This document shows positions 8,690 through 18,400 of a DNA stretch of 64,000 nt, piece by piece. A program made the position numbers and the translations under genes. The stretch comes from Saprospiraceae bacterium (GTDB lineage: Bacteria; Bacteroidota; Bacteroidia; Chitinophagales; Saprospiraceae): the NCBI GenBank assembly GCA_016714895.1, contig JADKBV010000001.1:558001-622000 (forward strand), in the 5' to 3' direction. The stretch's first letter is position 1. Every line of letters starts with the position of its first letter. Below the pieces are notes generated by a model. It ran no database searches and was not told where the DNA came from. It worked only from the letters and a program-made list of their open reading frames with translations.

Positions 8690-9523
8690 ATGATTTTAAT
8701 TGTTGAAAGTGGCTCATCAAAAGCTGAATGGGCTTTTTTGGATGAAAAAAAAACGATTTTTGCCGAAACAGCAGGTATCAACCCATCCACACAAATGGGT
8801 CAGGAATTTTTATTCGGGTCAGGTTTCCCTCATCATTTGATGCCTAAGATTTCACAAACTTACTTTTACGGTGCCGGAGTCAAATCTGACGAATCAAAAA
8901 CAATCATTCAGCATCTTTTAACCAAAGCGGGAACAGAAGGCACCTTCCACATAGAATCAGACTTATTGGGAGCGGCAAGAGCCAGCTGCCAAAAAAAAGA
9001 AGGTGTGGTTGCCATTTTAGGAACAGGTTCGAATGTATGTGCGTATGATGGAAAAAACATCAGTCAGTTTTCACCATCTTTAGGGTTTATTCTTGGCGAT
9101 GAAGGTAGTGGCTGTCATTTGGGAAAAGAAGTTTTAAGAGCTTACTTCAATAAAACAATGCCACCAACCTTAATAAAAAGTTTTGAAAAAACTTTTAAAA
9201 TCACGTTACATGACATCCTGCAAAATACATACAAAAATAAAGGCAGTAATGCATATATTGCATCTTTTGCCTCGTTTTTGGCAAAAAAAGATCATGAATG
9301 GAAGCACTTACTGATTCAAAATGTTTTTCAGGAATTTGTCGAACAAAAACTTCTCCCTATACCGCATATTTCATCAAAAGAGATTCATTTTGTTGGCTCC
9401 ATTGCACATTTCCACAGTGACATCCTTGAAAACGTTTTAAAATCTAATGCTTTACATCTTGGGTCTGTGCTTCAGAAACCTCTTGAAAAATTAATTTATT
9501 TTCATAATCATCAAATTTTGTAA
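8690..9523 (+). CDS. BadF/BadG-type ATPase, N-acetylglucosamine kinase-like
   Basis: A 277-residue member of the ASKHA (sugar kinase/actin) superfamily. It has phosphate 1 (VESGSSKAEW at the N-terminus), the second phosphate-binding loop (ILGTGSNVC, about residue 109), and a GDEGSGCHLGKE motif (about residue 139) typical of the N-acetylglucosamine kinase and BadF branch. The likely role is phosphorylating N-acetylglucosamine or a cell-wall-derived aminosugar in recycling. It is tightly packed behind alkB, which says little about function. The pfkA promoter element lies between it and the next gene. Confidence 0.8.
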   Translation: MILIVESGSSKAEWAFLDEKKTIFAETAGINPSTQMGQEFLFGSGFPHHLMPKISQTYFYGAGVKSDESKTIIQHLLTKAGTEGTFHIESDLLGAARASCQKKEGVVAILGTGSNVCAYDGKNISQFSPSLGFILGDEGSGCHLGKEVLRAYFNKTMPPTLIKSFEKTFKITLHDILQNTYKNKGSNAYIASFASFLAKKDHEWKHLLIQNVFQEFVEQKLLPIPHISSKEIHFVGSIAHFHSDILENVLKSNALHLGSVLQKPLEKLIYFHNHQIL

Positions 9524-9654
9524 AATTTCTCAGGGTTGCTTATACAGAATAAAATATGTCTTATCGGTAAATATCAATTATGTTATTTGAATATAAAACA
9601 AACATTACCTTTTTCACATGACGTTTTCTCATGCATTTTTGATAAAAAATATTG

Positions 9655-9662
9655 TATTTTTG
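9655..9662 (+). promoter_or_regulatory. -7 element upstream of pfkA
   Basis: TATTTTTG matches TAnnTTTG exactly, 28 bases before the pfkA ATG at 9691. A TTG at the usual -33 spacing is not evident. Confidence 0.55.
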
Positions 9663-9690
9663 TTCCTTATTTCTCAAAATCAAATAAAAA

Positions 9691-10672
9691 ATGAGTAAAA
9701 TAAAAAGAATTGCCGTATTCACTTCAGGTGGAGATGCGCCGGGCATGAATGCCGCCATCCGATCAGTCGTCAGAACTGCATTGTATCACGATCTGCATGT
9801 TTATGGCATCATAGGTGGTTATGACGGCATGATCAAAGGGAATATCAAAAGACTTGAAGTTGGTGATGTAGCCAATATTATTCAAAGAGGTGGTACGGTT
9901 CTTAAAACAGCCAGAAGTAAAGATTTTATGACCATTGAAGGCAGAAAAGCAGCGTATGAAAATCTTATGGCCAATGACATAGATGGTTGTGTAGCTATAG
10001 GTGGAAATGGCACATACACCGGAGCTATGGTATTCGGAAAAGAGTTCAACTTTCCTATTGTAGGACTGCCTGGTACGATTGATAACGATATATACGGCAC
10101 AGACTACACTATCGGATTTGATACTGCGATCAATACAGCAATAGAAGCAGTAGATAAAATCAGAGATACGGCAGATTCACATAACAGACTCTTTTTTGTG
10201 GAAGTTATGGGTCGCCATTCAGGATTTATCGCTTTGCACACAGGGATCGGGAGCGGTGCAGGAGGTATTTTTATACCGGAAACCAATACATCCATCGAAG
10301 ACCTGATCGAAGATTTAAGAAAAGCTACCCGAAGACAAAAATTGTTTAACCTTATTATCGTCGCCGAAGGGAAATAAAAACGGAGATGCCACAACCATTG
10401 CACAAAAAGTTAAAGAATCAAATCCGGACTACGATGTAAGGGTGACTATTATCGGACATTTACAAAGAGGTGGTTCTCCGACTGCAATGGACAGGGTTTT
10501 GGCCAGCAGAATGGGACACTCGGCAGTTCTTTCTCTATTGCGTGGTGAAAGTGGTATCGCACTTGGTGTCATCAACGACAAAATTACCGTAACTCCTTTT
10601 GAGGATGCCGTCAAAAAAATAAAACATCTCAACAAAGAACTGGTCAAAATGGCTGAAGTATTGGCAATGTAA
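9691..10672 (+). CDS. pfkA: 6-phosphofructokinase, interrupted by one frameshift
   Basis: ATP-dependent phosphofructokinase, the committed step of glycolysis. The first part (9691-10377) carries TSGGDAPGMNAAIRS, GLPGTIDND, GFDTAINTA and EVMGRHSGFIAL, then stops at TAA 10375. The second part continues one frame over from about 10373 (NKNGDA...) to 10672 and holds GHLQRGGSPTAMDR and the C-terminal helix. Removing one base in the GGGAAA run at 10369-10374 restores a full enzyme of about 327 residues. The ATP/Mg loop reads GGNGTYTGA where E. coli has GGDGSYMGA (D103), an Asp-to-Asn change. cutA follows after 2 bases. I consider the shift a probable sequence error. Confidence 0.88.
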
Positions 10673-10674
10673 TC

Positions 10675-10989
10675 ATGTCAGAAATATCTATTCTTTATGT
10701 GACTTTTCCCGATGAAGAAACTGCATCTTCTATCGGGAATACTTTGCTTGATCTCAGGCTGATAGCATGTATAAATTTTTTCCCCATCCAATCCATGTAT
10801 ATTTGGATGGAAAAAAAGGAAACAGGAAAAGAAATCATAGGTCTGTTAAAAACCACCCCGTTATTGATTGATCTTTGTGTTTCAAAAATCAAGGAAATTC
10901 ATCCATATGAAGTTCCATGTATTTTACATAAACCCTGGTCAGCCAATGATGCATATTTTGAATGGGTAAACAAAGTAACATCACCCTAA
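10675..10989 (+). CDS. cutA: CutA-family divalent-cation tolerance protein
   Basis: A 104-residue protein of the trimeric, PII-like CutA family, linked genetically to copper and divalent-cation tolerance though its mechanism is unclear. Visible family features are the N-terminal YVTFPDEETASSIGNTLL strand-helix, the LIACINFFPIQSMYIWM segment and the HPYEVPCI motif (about residue 79), followed by a Trp-containing end. It begins 2 bases after the pfkA stop, so cotranscription is likely. It faces a convergent gene whose stop lies 27 bases downstream; I see no strong terminator there. Confidence 0.92.
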   Translation: MSEISILYVTFPDEETASSIGNTLLDLRLIACINFFPIQSMYIWMEKKETGKEIIGLLKTTPLLIDLCVSKIKEIHPYEVPCILHKPWSANDAYFEWVNKVTSP

Positions 10990-11016
10990 AGTTGTACCTA
11001 TAATATATTGACTGCG

Positions 11017-11529
11017 TCACATCACTTTTTGTAAAAAAACATTTTCAATCGTATTCCATTTTTTTTCATTATCTCCGATGAGTACAACATAGTCCAATTG
11101 ATGATCGACAAGGAAGGATTGATACAACAAAAATATTCTTTCCCTGTCATATGGATTTTCGCGTAGAGGGTCAGGTTCCCACGGGACGTCAGGAAAACAT
11201 AAAAAATATATTCTTTGTGTTTTGTCCGATTCCGACCATTTTTTGTATAAAGATTCATCGACTGATCCAAATTTATCGATTGACCATATCAAAACCGTAA
11301 TAATGTCGGTATCACACCATATATACTCTTGCTCTGCTGCAATCAAATATTCTTCAGCCATTTGTTGTTTTCCGATGGTCTGAACATCCTCAAAAGTGTA
11401 GTCATTTCCTATATCTATCAAATATCTTCGGGCAATTTCCGGAACAAGACCACCACCCCATTTTTGATGAGCCTGTGTACAAAAAGTTGATTTTCCGGAA
11501 GATTCCGGACCGGTAAAAACATATCTCAC
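11017..11529 (-). CDS. NadR-like AAA ATPase / ribosylnicotinamide kinase-type protein
   Basis: A 170-residue P-loop protein resembling the C-terminal kinase domain of NadR, which phosphorylates nicotinamide riboside for NAD salvage. The Walker A is GPESSGKST (residues 7-15), followed by VPEIARRYL, where the Glu-Arg pair is typical of this family, and a CDTDI segment (about residue 92) that plays the Walker B role. It lacks the nucleotidyltransferase and DNA-binding domains of full NadR. The start is GTG; no better ATG exists. It lies one base after the DUF4442 gene in a minus-strand unit. Confidence 0.8.
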   Translation of the reverse strand: MRYVFTGPESSGKSTFCTQAHQKWGGGLVPEIARRYLIDIGNDYTFEDVQTIGKQQMAEEYLIAAEQEYIWCDTDIITVLIWSIDKFGSVDESLYKKWSESDKTQRIYFLCFPDVPWEPDPLRENPYDRERIFLLYQSFLVDHQLDYVVLIGDNEKKWNTIENVFLQKVM

Positions 11530-11530
11530 C

Positions 11531-11998
11531 TTATTTTTTTTTCAATGCCCAGGTAAATGAAAAACGCGCAACCTCATCTCCTGCTTCATTTTTACCAATA
11601 CTTTGTAATACCAATTGTGTAGTGTCTCCGGAGTTAACCAATGATTGAAAAGCTGTTTCAACTTCTTCACCTTGTTGGCAAAAAAACACAATATTACCTG
11701 TGGCTTTTTTAGTAAAATAACACTCTGCTTTGACAACAAGCATAGAAACATTACCTTTTGCCAGAGCCAGCCTTTGTACCAGAAGACCTGTTGATAATTC
11801 AGCCGCTCCTGATAATGCCGAAAAGTAAATGGATTGAAAAGGATTTTTGGTAAACCATGAGTATTTTAAGGCAATTTTACATCCTAATGGAGAAAAAGAA
11901 TCAACCCTGATTCCCCAAAACCACAAACTGGGTAGTTTAGACAGTGTAAAAAGAGAAAACAACCATTTGTTGTTGATTTTTCGTGTAAAAGAGTCCAT
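11531..11998 (-). CDS. DUF4442 hotdog-fold protein
   Basis: A 155-residue protein of the DUF4442 group, which is related to hotdog-fold acyl-CoA thioesterases. The alternating hydrophobic pattern and the small-residue segment SALSGAAELSTG (about residue 60, where hotdog enzymes place their active-site helix) support this. No biochemical role is established from sequence. It lies between the cobalamin adenosyltransferase and the NadR-like gene, with spacings of 21 and 1 bases, so it is probably cotranscribed with both. Confidence 0.75.
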   Translation of the reverse strand: MDSFTRKINNKWLFSLFTLSKLPSLWFWGIRVDSFSPLGCKIALKYSWFTKNPFQSIYFSALSGAAELSTGLLVQRLALAKGNVSMLVVKAECYFTKKATGNIVFFCQQGEEVETAFQSLVNSGDTTQLVLQSIGKNEAGDEVARFSFTWALKKK

Positions 11999-12019
11999 GG
12001 ATATATGATTTATAATAAT

Positions 12020-12568
12020 CTACTTTTTTCTACCTGTCCATTTCAATTCCTCTATTCCGCTCTTAAAAGCCAGATATCTTGCCAGTATGAATAAAAAATC
12101 GGAAAGTCTGTTCAGATACATAACAATCATCGGATCAATTTCTGAAAATTGCTGAAGGGTTACTACCCTACGTTCTGCTCTGCGACACACCGTACGGCAA
12201 ATATGGGCTTGCGCTACCGTTTGACTGCCACCCGGCAAAATAAAATTTTTTAAAGGCTGCAATTCTGAATCCATTTCATCCATAAAATTTTCAAGTATCA
12301 CAATATCTTGTGATGTAATACCCGAAGGTAATGGTTCCTTGTCAGGGTCACAAGCTAGATGACTTCCCATATCAAACAATCGGTTTTGAACTTCAAGAAT
12401 TACATCATTATATTTTTCTATATGAAAACCTGTATTAAGATAGCCTAAAAAACTATTTAACTCGTCAAGAGTTCCATAAGCTTCTATTCGCGCATCATCT
12501 TTTGAAATTCGTTTTCCGCCAAAAAGGCCTGTCATTCCGGAATCACCCGTTTTTGTATATATTTTCAT
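12020..12568 (-). CDS. Cob(I)yrinic acid a,c-diamide adenosyltransferase, PduO type
   Basis: A 182-residue ATP:cob(I)alamin adenosyltransferase of the PduO/MMAB family, which forms adenosylcobalamin. The N-terminal ATP-binding motif YTKTGDSGMTGLFGG is intact (residues 4-18), as are DELNSFLGYL (about residue 35), the RTVCRRAERR helix (about residue 125) that contacts ATP, and the YLNRLSDFLF motif (about residue 151). It heads a minus-strand unit with the DUF4442 and NadR-like genes. Its presence fits with a B12-dependent methylmalonyl-CoA mutase elsewhere and with the acyl-CoA carboxylase subunit at 5.5 kb; that link is inference. Confidence 0.93.
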   Translation of the reverse strand: MKIYTKTGDSGMTGLFGGKRISKDDARIEAYGTLDELNSFLGYLNTGFHIEKYNDVILEVQNRLFDMGSHLACDPDKEPLPSGITSQDIVILENFMDEMDSELQPLKNFILPGGSQTVAQAHICRTVCRRAERRVVTLQQFSEIDPMIVMYLNRLSDFLFILARYLAFKSGIEELKWTGRKK

Positions 12569-12660
12569 AAAATGAATTCAATTATGATTAGAAAACAGTT
12601 TGTTTGATATTAAGTTCTGAAGAATAATTATATCCGAAAACCAACTTGTGCACCGTACAC

Positions 12661-13137
12661 TTAATGATTGTTTCCTGAAATTTGTTCAAAAAGTAATACG
12701 ATGGTTGTTTCCTCTTCTTTTTTAACCGGCAAAAATCCTTGTTCAAATAAGGCAAATACGGCCATATTTTTATCTGTTGTTATCAATTTTTCTCCCTTTT
12801 GTATCTGAATATCCGGCGAAATGACATCAGAAATCTGAAAGTCACTTTTTTCTTGTGATTCTTCTTTAGAAAATACTATCATTTCAAATCTATCGTCCAA
12901 AACCTTTATATACCTGTGTTGATTTGATGTTTTAAGATATAAAAAGCTGGTTTTTGAAATCAAGGTTTCAAAAACAAAATCACTGAACAAAGAAAGGTAA
13001 GTGTCTCTTTTAGCAAGGTCATCTTCCTGCCACTTTTTCCAATCTGTAGCAGCAACACCCTGGACTGCTAAAAACTTGATAAAGTCTTCTTCAAGAGCTT
13101 TCAACTCATCCGTTTGCAAATTTCTGTATTTGGCCAT
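12661..13137 (-). CDS. DUF6495-like conserved hypothetical protein
   Basis: I place the start at the ATG of MAKYRNLQTDEL (13137), giving 158 residues. An in-frame ATG at 13212 would add 25 hydrophobic residues, but an element reading CATTTTTG on the minus strand at 13155-13162 resembles a -7 promoter box inside that extension. The N-terminus is charged and helical (LKALEEDFIKFLAVQGV), the C-terminal half is beta-rich. It resembles a small cytoplasmic protein family seen in Bacteroidota (I believe DUF6495); no enzymatic motif is visible. It diverges from the zinc-finger gene. Confidence 0.7.
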   Translation of the reverse strand: MAKYRNLQTDELKALEEDFIKFLAVQGVAATDWKKWQEDDLAKRDTYLSLFSDFVFETLISKTSFLYLKTSNQHRYIKVLDDRFEMIVFSKEESQEKSDFQISDVISPDIQIQKGEKLITTDKNMAVFALFEQGFLPVKKEEETTIVLLFEQISGNNH

Positions 13138-13277
13138 AAACATATTTTGGAATGCAAAAATGAAAGGATAAAGCAATATGAATGTATTTTTTAATGAAAA
13201 TTTTATCAACACACACCTGAATATCTTAAAATCTTATTAAAATTTACAAAAACCCCAACAGATAAAAAAAAAGCTTT

Positions 13278-13285
13278 TATTTTTG
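13278..13285 (+). promoter_or_regulatory. -7 element for zinc-finger gene
   Basis: TATTTTTG, an exact TAnnTTTG. It overlaps the upstream in-frame TTG at 13283 and so argues for translation starting at ATG 13301. Confidence 0.55.
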
Positions 13286-13300
13286 AATAAAAAAACTGAA

Positions 13301-13681
13301 ATGGAAAAAGAACTTACTAAAACAAAAAGAATTTGCCTGGAATGTGATGAAAAACTAATCGGCCGGAAAGACAAAAAATTCTGTAGTGATCAATGCCGAA
13401 CTTCCTTTTTTAACCGAATGAACAGTGATCAGTCCAAGTTCATGAAAAATATCAACAACATACTACGCAAAAACAGAAAAATTCTTGAGAGTATGGTCTC
13501 CGGCAGATCCTCCAAAGTACAACGACATGAATTATTGGATGAAGGGTTCAAATTTTCATATTTTACCAATGAGTATTGCACTAAAGCAGGAAAGACATAT
13601 AGGTTTTGCTATGAATTCGGATATGTTCCGGTGGATATCAATAGTTTTATGATTGTTCAACGTAAGGAATACATTGACTAA
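13301..13681 (+). CDS. Small zinc-ribbon-containing hypothetical protein
   Basis: A 126-residue protein starting at ATG 13301; the upstream TTG lies inside a promoter element. Residues 9-32 contain a treble-clef-like cysteine set, CLECDEKL...KKFCSDQCR, with C-x2-C and C-x3-C pairs, followed by a helix (TSFFNRMNSDQSKF) and basic residues, so binding of zinc and perhaps nucleic acid is plausible. The rest (about residues 60-126) is a compact alpha/beta tail ending in VQRKEYID. Its specific function is unknown. Confidence 0.72.
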   Translation: MEKELTKTKRICLECDEKLIGRKDKKFCSDQCRTSFFNRMNSDQSKFMKNINNILRKNRKILESMVSGRSSKVQRHELLDEGFKFSYFTNEYCTKAGKTYRFCYEFGYVPVDINSFMIVQRKEYID

Positions 13682-13790
13682 GTTTCATATCCCGTAAGGT
13701 TTTGATATTACATTCAATCAGCCTAAAAATTGAGCAAGACTATTCTGAGAAAATCCGTCTTGAAATACAGATATCCACAAAAAAATTATG

Positions 13791-13798
13791 TAATTTTG
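13791..13798 (+). promoter_or_regulatory. -7 element for DUF6427 gene
   Basis: TAATTTTG, an exact TAnnTTTG. It lies inside the longest reading frame that opens at TTG 13730, which indicates that translation begins further downstream. Confidence 0.5.
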
Positions 13799-13837
13799 CA
13801 ACACTTATTGGATTTTCAACCCACAAAACATTACAAT

Positions 13838-14803
13838 TTGTTAGGACTGTTCAGAAGCCATTACTCGATTAACCATTTACTCCTTTTGGGGTATATTTTT
13901 ATTATCAGATTTTACCTTTTTTTTGTCACCGCTCCGGCAGAAAATCAAGTAAACACCTGGCTCTTTCAACAGATAGCATATTTGATAAGCAACTCATTTA
14001 TGATCCAGCTTATATCCATTTTACTGATTTGGATCCACGCTTTATTGATCAACAACCTGGTAAACAACCATAAACTCAGCAGGGAAAACAGTGTTTTACC
14101 GGGACTTTGGTATGCCCTGCTCATATCTTTGGCACCGGCCTCAACATCACTCAATCCCATAATCATTGCCAATACATTTCTGATTCTGGGTTTTGTAAAT
14201 GTTATTGAATCCACAAAACAAGTTGATATTCGTCATAATCTGTTTAATGCAGGATTATTTTTCACTACAGCATCATTTATTTACACCCCATATATTATGA
14301 TGCTGATACCGGGTTTGATAGGTTTTTATATTTTTAAATCTTTAAAACCATCCGGAAATCTTCAATTTATAACGGGAATTATTACTTCAGTTTTATTGAT
14401 TTTTGGTACGTATTACATCTCCACAGGACAAATACATCCAGGTATTTATCTCAGGTTTATAGATCCCGCACTATTATTTCAAATGCCGGAATATTCAGTA
14501 TTCGTTTTTTTCGGACTCTATCTCCTGGCAATAGCGTACACCTTATTTTATTATCCTGACCTGATATTCAAAAAAAATATACAAACTCGAAAAAAAATTG
14601 AAATTCCTTACCTCATTTCCTTGTTTACCGCATTGATTGTTGTTTTGTTTTTTAGTAACCAAACAAGTCAAATTGTCATACTCGCTTTCCCTTTGGGTAC
14701 ATTAGTCGGAATACAGACTGCGGAAAACAAATCTATCTTGTCTTCTGAAATATTTCATCTTGTATTTCTGGGTGGTCTGATCTACATTCAACTACTATCC
14801 TAA
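13838..14803 (+). CDS. DUF6427-like polytopic membrane protein
   Basis: The frame is open from a TTG at 13730, but a -7 element at 13791-13798 makes TTG 13838 (LLGLFRSHYS) or TTG 13808 more likely; I use 13838, giving 321 residues. The protein has about nine hydrophobic helices, for example around residues 16-36, 57-77, 94-118 and 146-172, with an N-terminal FRSHYS motif just before the first helix, like the FR/S N-terminus I associate with DUF6427 proteins of Bacteroidota. No transport or enzyme motif is seen. No ATG start is available, which leaves the start uncertain. Confidence 0.72.
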   Translation: MLGLFRSHYSINHLLLLGYIFIIRFYLFFVTAPAENQVNTWLFQQIAYLISNSFMIQLISILLIWIHALLINNLVNNHKLSRENSVLPGLWYALLISLAPASTSLNPIIIANTFLILGFVNVIESTKQVDIRHNLFNAGLFFTTASFIYTPYIMMLIPGLIGFYIFKSLKPSGNLQFITGIITSVLLIFGTYYISTGQIHPGIYLRFIDPALLFQMPEYSVFVFFGLYLLAIAYTLFYYPDLIFKKNIQTRKKIEIPYLISLFTALIVVLFFSNQTSQIVILAFPLGTLVGIQTAENKSILSSEIFHLVFLGGLIYIQLLS

Positions 14804-14900
14804 AAAATACCAATTATCAACCATTTAAACCAGACAATATAGAATCGCCTTATAAATTAATAAAGCATCCCTCAAAATCAGGAAAAACCAAATCAACCAT

Positions 14901-15362
14901 ATGAATCATCAGACAGAAAACTTTATCATACAATCCTGGTCTGAACATGATGTCCGTACTGTATATGATATGGTCGTTTTATTAGCACATTTTGAAAAAG
15001 AACCTGATGCCGTCATCACTACCCCGGAAGATTATCTTGAAGCTTTTAAAAATGGTCTTATATCCGGTCACCTGGCAAAATCGGAAGACGGAAATATCGC
15101 AGGTATGACACTATTTTATGAAACTTTTTCAACCTGGAAAGGAAAAATGTTATATCTCGAAGATTTTTTTGTTCTTCAGGAATTCAGAAATAAAGGTGTC
15201 GGTGACTTGTTGTTTGAAGCGTATGTAAAAGAAGCAAAAATAAGAAAATGTACCTCGCTGAAATGGCAGGTTTTGGATTGGAATGACCAAGCTGTACGGT
15301 TTTATGAAAAAAGAGGTGCCGAAATCCTGAAGGATTGGTGGACGTGCCGGGTGATTTTATAA
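14901..15362 (+). CDS. GNAT-family N-acetyltransferase, SSAT-like
   Basis: A 153-residue acetyl-CoA-dependent transferase. The core motif A is YLEDFFVLQEFRNKGVGDLL (about residues 84-103), with the acetyl-CoA loop RNKGVG, and motif B is WNDQAVRFYEKRGAE (about residues 126-140). The order and the YLEDFFV strand resemble spermidine/spermine and thialysine N-acetyltransferases, so a diamine or lysine-analogue substrate is possible. The substrate is not determined by sequence. It stands alone between a membrane-protein gene and the T9SS protease. Confidence 0.87.
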   Translation: MNHQTENFIIQSWSEHDVRTVYDMVVLLAHFEKEPDAVITTPEDYLEAFKNGLISGHLAKSEDGNIAGMTLFYETFSTWKGKMLYLEDFFVLQEFRNKGVGDLLFEAYVKEAKIRKCTSLKWQVLDWNDQAVRFYEKRGAEILKDWWTCRVIL

Positions 15363-15433
15363 AGTTTTTTAGTATGATTTGTCTTGGTGGAGAAAGAAAA
15401 GGAATTTTTTTTCCGCAAAAGGAAACTATCCTT

Positions 15434-15441
15434 TATTTTTA
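15434..15441 (+). promoter_or_regulatory. Weak -7 element for the secreted metalloprotease
   Basis: TATTTTTA differs from TAnnTTTG only in the last base and lies 19 bases before the ATG at 15461. No clear -33 TTG is present. Confidence 0.3.
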
Positions 15442-15460
15442 CACCTTTAACTAAAGATCG

Positions 15461-18400
15461 ATGGAAAAGAATCCTACATTTCAATTTACGCCAAAATTTT
15501 ATACCTTGAAGTATATTTTTACCCTCATTTCGGTGTTAATCACCTTAGTTTCTTTCGGACAAACCAATTCATTTTGGTCTGTTAACCAGCAAAAATCAAA
15601 ACCGGATGACTCCTGGACAGTACATCCTCAAAAATATACATCCCTCCACTTGGATTTTGACCAGATTTATAAAACATTGTCAGCCGTACCTGATGGTCAA
15701 AAAATAAAAATTAATATTGTCAATCCGGAGGGAAGTATGGAACTTTTTGAGATTGAAGCAATTGATATTTTTGAAAAAAATCTGAAGCTCAGATACCAAA
15801 ATATAAGAAGTTTTTACGGAAGTCACACGCTCCGTAACGCTGAAAAAATTGCGCTGAGTATTTCTCCTTACGGCTGTCATGTTATGGTGATCAAACAAAG
15901 TGGAGAACAATACTATATTGATCCGATTTATCTGAATCAGCCTTCAGAAAATGTTGTATACTACAAACAGGATTTGCAAAATAAGGCCGCTAAACGTTTT
16001 TTCTGCAAAATGCCTGAAGTATCTGAAACAGAATCTTCAGATTTGATCGAAAATTCAAAAACAACAGAATCTTCAGAGAGAACCGGAGATTGCAGGCTCA
16101 GGACTTATCGACTGGCGCTGGCTTGTACCGGAGAATATGCCAATTTCCATGGCGGAACAATCGAAAAAGTTTTGGCAGCATATAACGTAGGAGTCACGAG
16201 ACTGAATCTGGTGTACAGAAAGGAAATCGGTATTTTTATGAGATTGGTTGACAATACAGATAAACTCATCTTTTTAAATGCATCTACAGACCCTTACACA
16301 AATAGTAATACCGGAAACATGTTGAACCAAAACCAAACTACGGTAGACAATATGATAGGAAGAAGTAATTATGATATTGGCCATGTTTTTGGAACCGGTG
16401 ACGGAGGAATCGCTTCTTTGGGTTCAGTTTGTAATGGAAACAGGAAAGCGCAGGGAGTAACCGGCAGACCTTCCCCTGTAGGAGATGCTTTTTTTATCGA
16501 TTATGTAGCTCATGAAATGGGCCATCAATTCAGAGCAAACCATACACAGAATAATTCCTGTCAAAGAAATAGTGCCACTGCTATGGAACCCGGAAGTGCA
16601 AGTACTATTATGGGTTATGCCGGAATCTGTGCTCCGGATGTTCAAAACAACAGCAATGATTATTTTCATGCCATCAGCCTTTCAGAAATGTCAGGATTCA
16701 TTTTAAGTCAGAATAATTGTGGTGTTATAGAAAATCTTGGCAATAACCGACCTGAACTTACCCTTGATAAATCAAACTACACCATTCCTGTTTCTACACC
16801 ATTTGTTTTAACAGGCTCCGCTGTAGATACCGACGATGATGAAATTACCTATACCTGGGAACAGATGAACAATGAAACCGCCCTAATGCCGCCAAGAGCT
16901 ACCAATACTGTCGGACCTATGTTCAGGTCGATTTCACCTTCAACGAGTCCGTCCAGATATTTTCCTGACCTGACAGCCAAATACGGCCAGTGGGAAGTAC
17001 TTCCTTCAGTGGCCCGAAGCATGGTTTTCCGTTGTACTGCAAGAGACAACAGTAACCTGGGCGGTTGTACCGATGAAGCAAATATTACGCTCCAATCTGT
17101 AACTTCAGCAGGTCCTTTTAATGTTACTCTTCCGAGTCTTGACAATGTTATTTGGCAAACAGGTGGCAGTGGCAGCGTATTATGGAATGTAGCGAATACT
17201 GACAAAGCTCCCATTAATTGTTTGTTTGTAAACATTTATCTTTCTATTGACGGAGGATTAACTTATCCTTACCTGCTGGCTGAAAACATTCCTAATAACG
17301 GAAGTTATGAAGTGACCGTTCCCAATCTGCCGACAACCAAAGCCCGAATTATGGTCAAAGCATCCGACAACGTTTTTTTTGATACTTCCAATTTCCCATT
17401 TACGATAAAAAATATTTTCGAAATCATCTATGCCGACAAAAATAAAGAAATTTGTTCCACAAATGTTGTATTTCCTTTTGAAGTCCGATCACTCGACAAT
17501 AACGCCAATCACCGAATAACTTTTGAATTACTGGAGGCACCAACGGGCATTTCAGTAACTTTTCCTGACACCATAACTCAATTACCATTCCAGGGGCAAA
17601 TAGAAGTTGCATCCAATTTCACTTTTGATCCCGGAGAAATTATGTTGGTATTTAATGTCAATAATCCACCATACCAATTTAAGGATACTTTATACATTTA
17701 CAGTAACGGACCAGTGGAAAGTAACCAGTTCGTTTTAAATCAACCAACCAACGGAACATTTTTCCCTATGGGAACATCTCAGGTATTATGTTCCTGGAAT
17801 GAGGTCCTGAATGGAAAATATTTAGTTCAAATCTCTACTCATCCTGATTTTACAGATTCACTGACTTCTGAATTTGTTCTTGAAAAATCAGAGTTGTTAT
17901 TCAATACAGAAAATAAACTGTATTTCATTCGGGGAAAAGTACTTTCCGATTGTGGTCAAACGCACTGGTCAGAAACTTATATGTTCAGCACCGACGGAAA
18001 AACAAAATATACAGACCCCCTCTTAAGAAACAACAATCTCATAGTAAACAAAAATCAGCAAAAATTAATAAGTAAGTTGAATATTGACATAGATTATGAA
18101 GTACGACGACCATTTTCTTTCAGAATCCTTACCACTCCCAACGAAGGAATTATCACTGTACTGAAAAACAATCAAACAGATACCTTACAGGCCGGAGATC
18201 TTTTTTATCTGGAAGATATTTATGATGAATTAGTCACCTATAAACATCAGGGAGGTTCTTTGACATTTGACGATATGACCTTTTTTATTGATAATGAAAC
18301 AGAGCGCTCATCACCGTATAAACTTGAAATTAACATTTTACAAAACAATGAATTTCAGGCCCAGGCAGAACTTATTGAAGATATCAAATGTCATGGTGAA

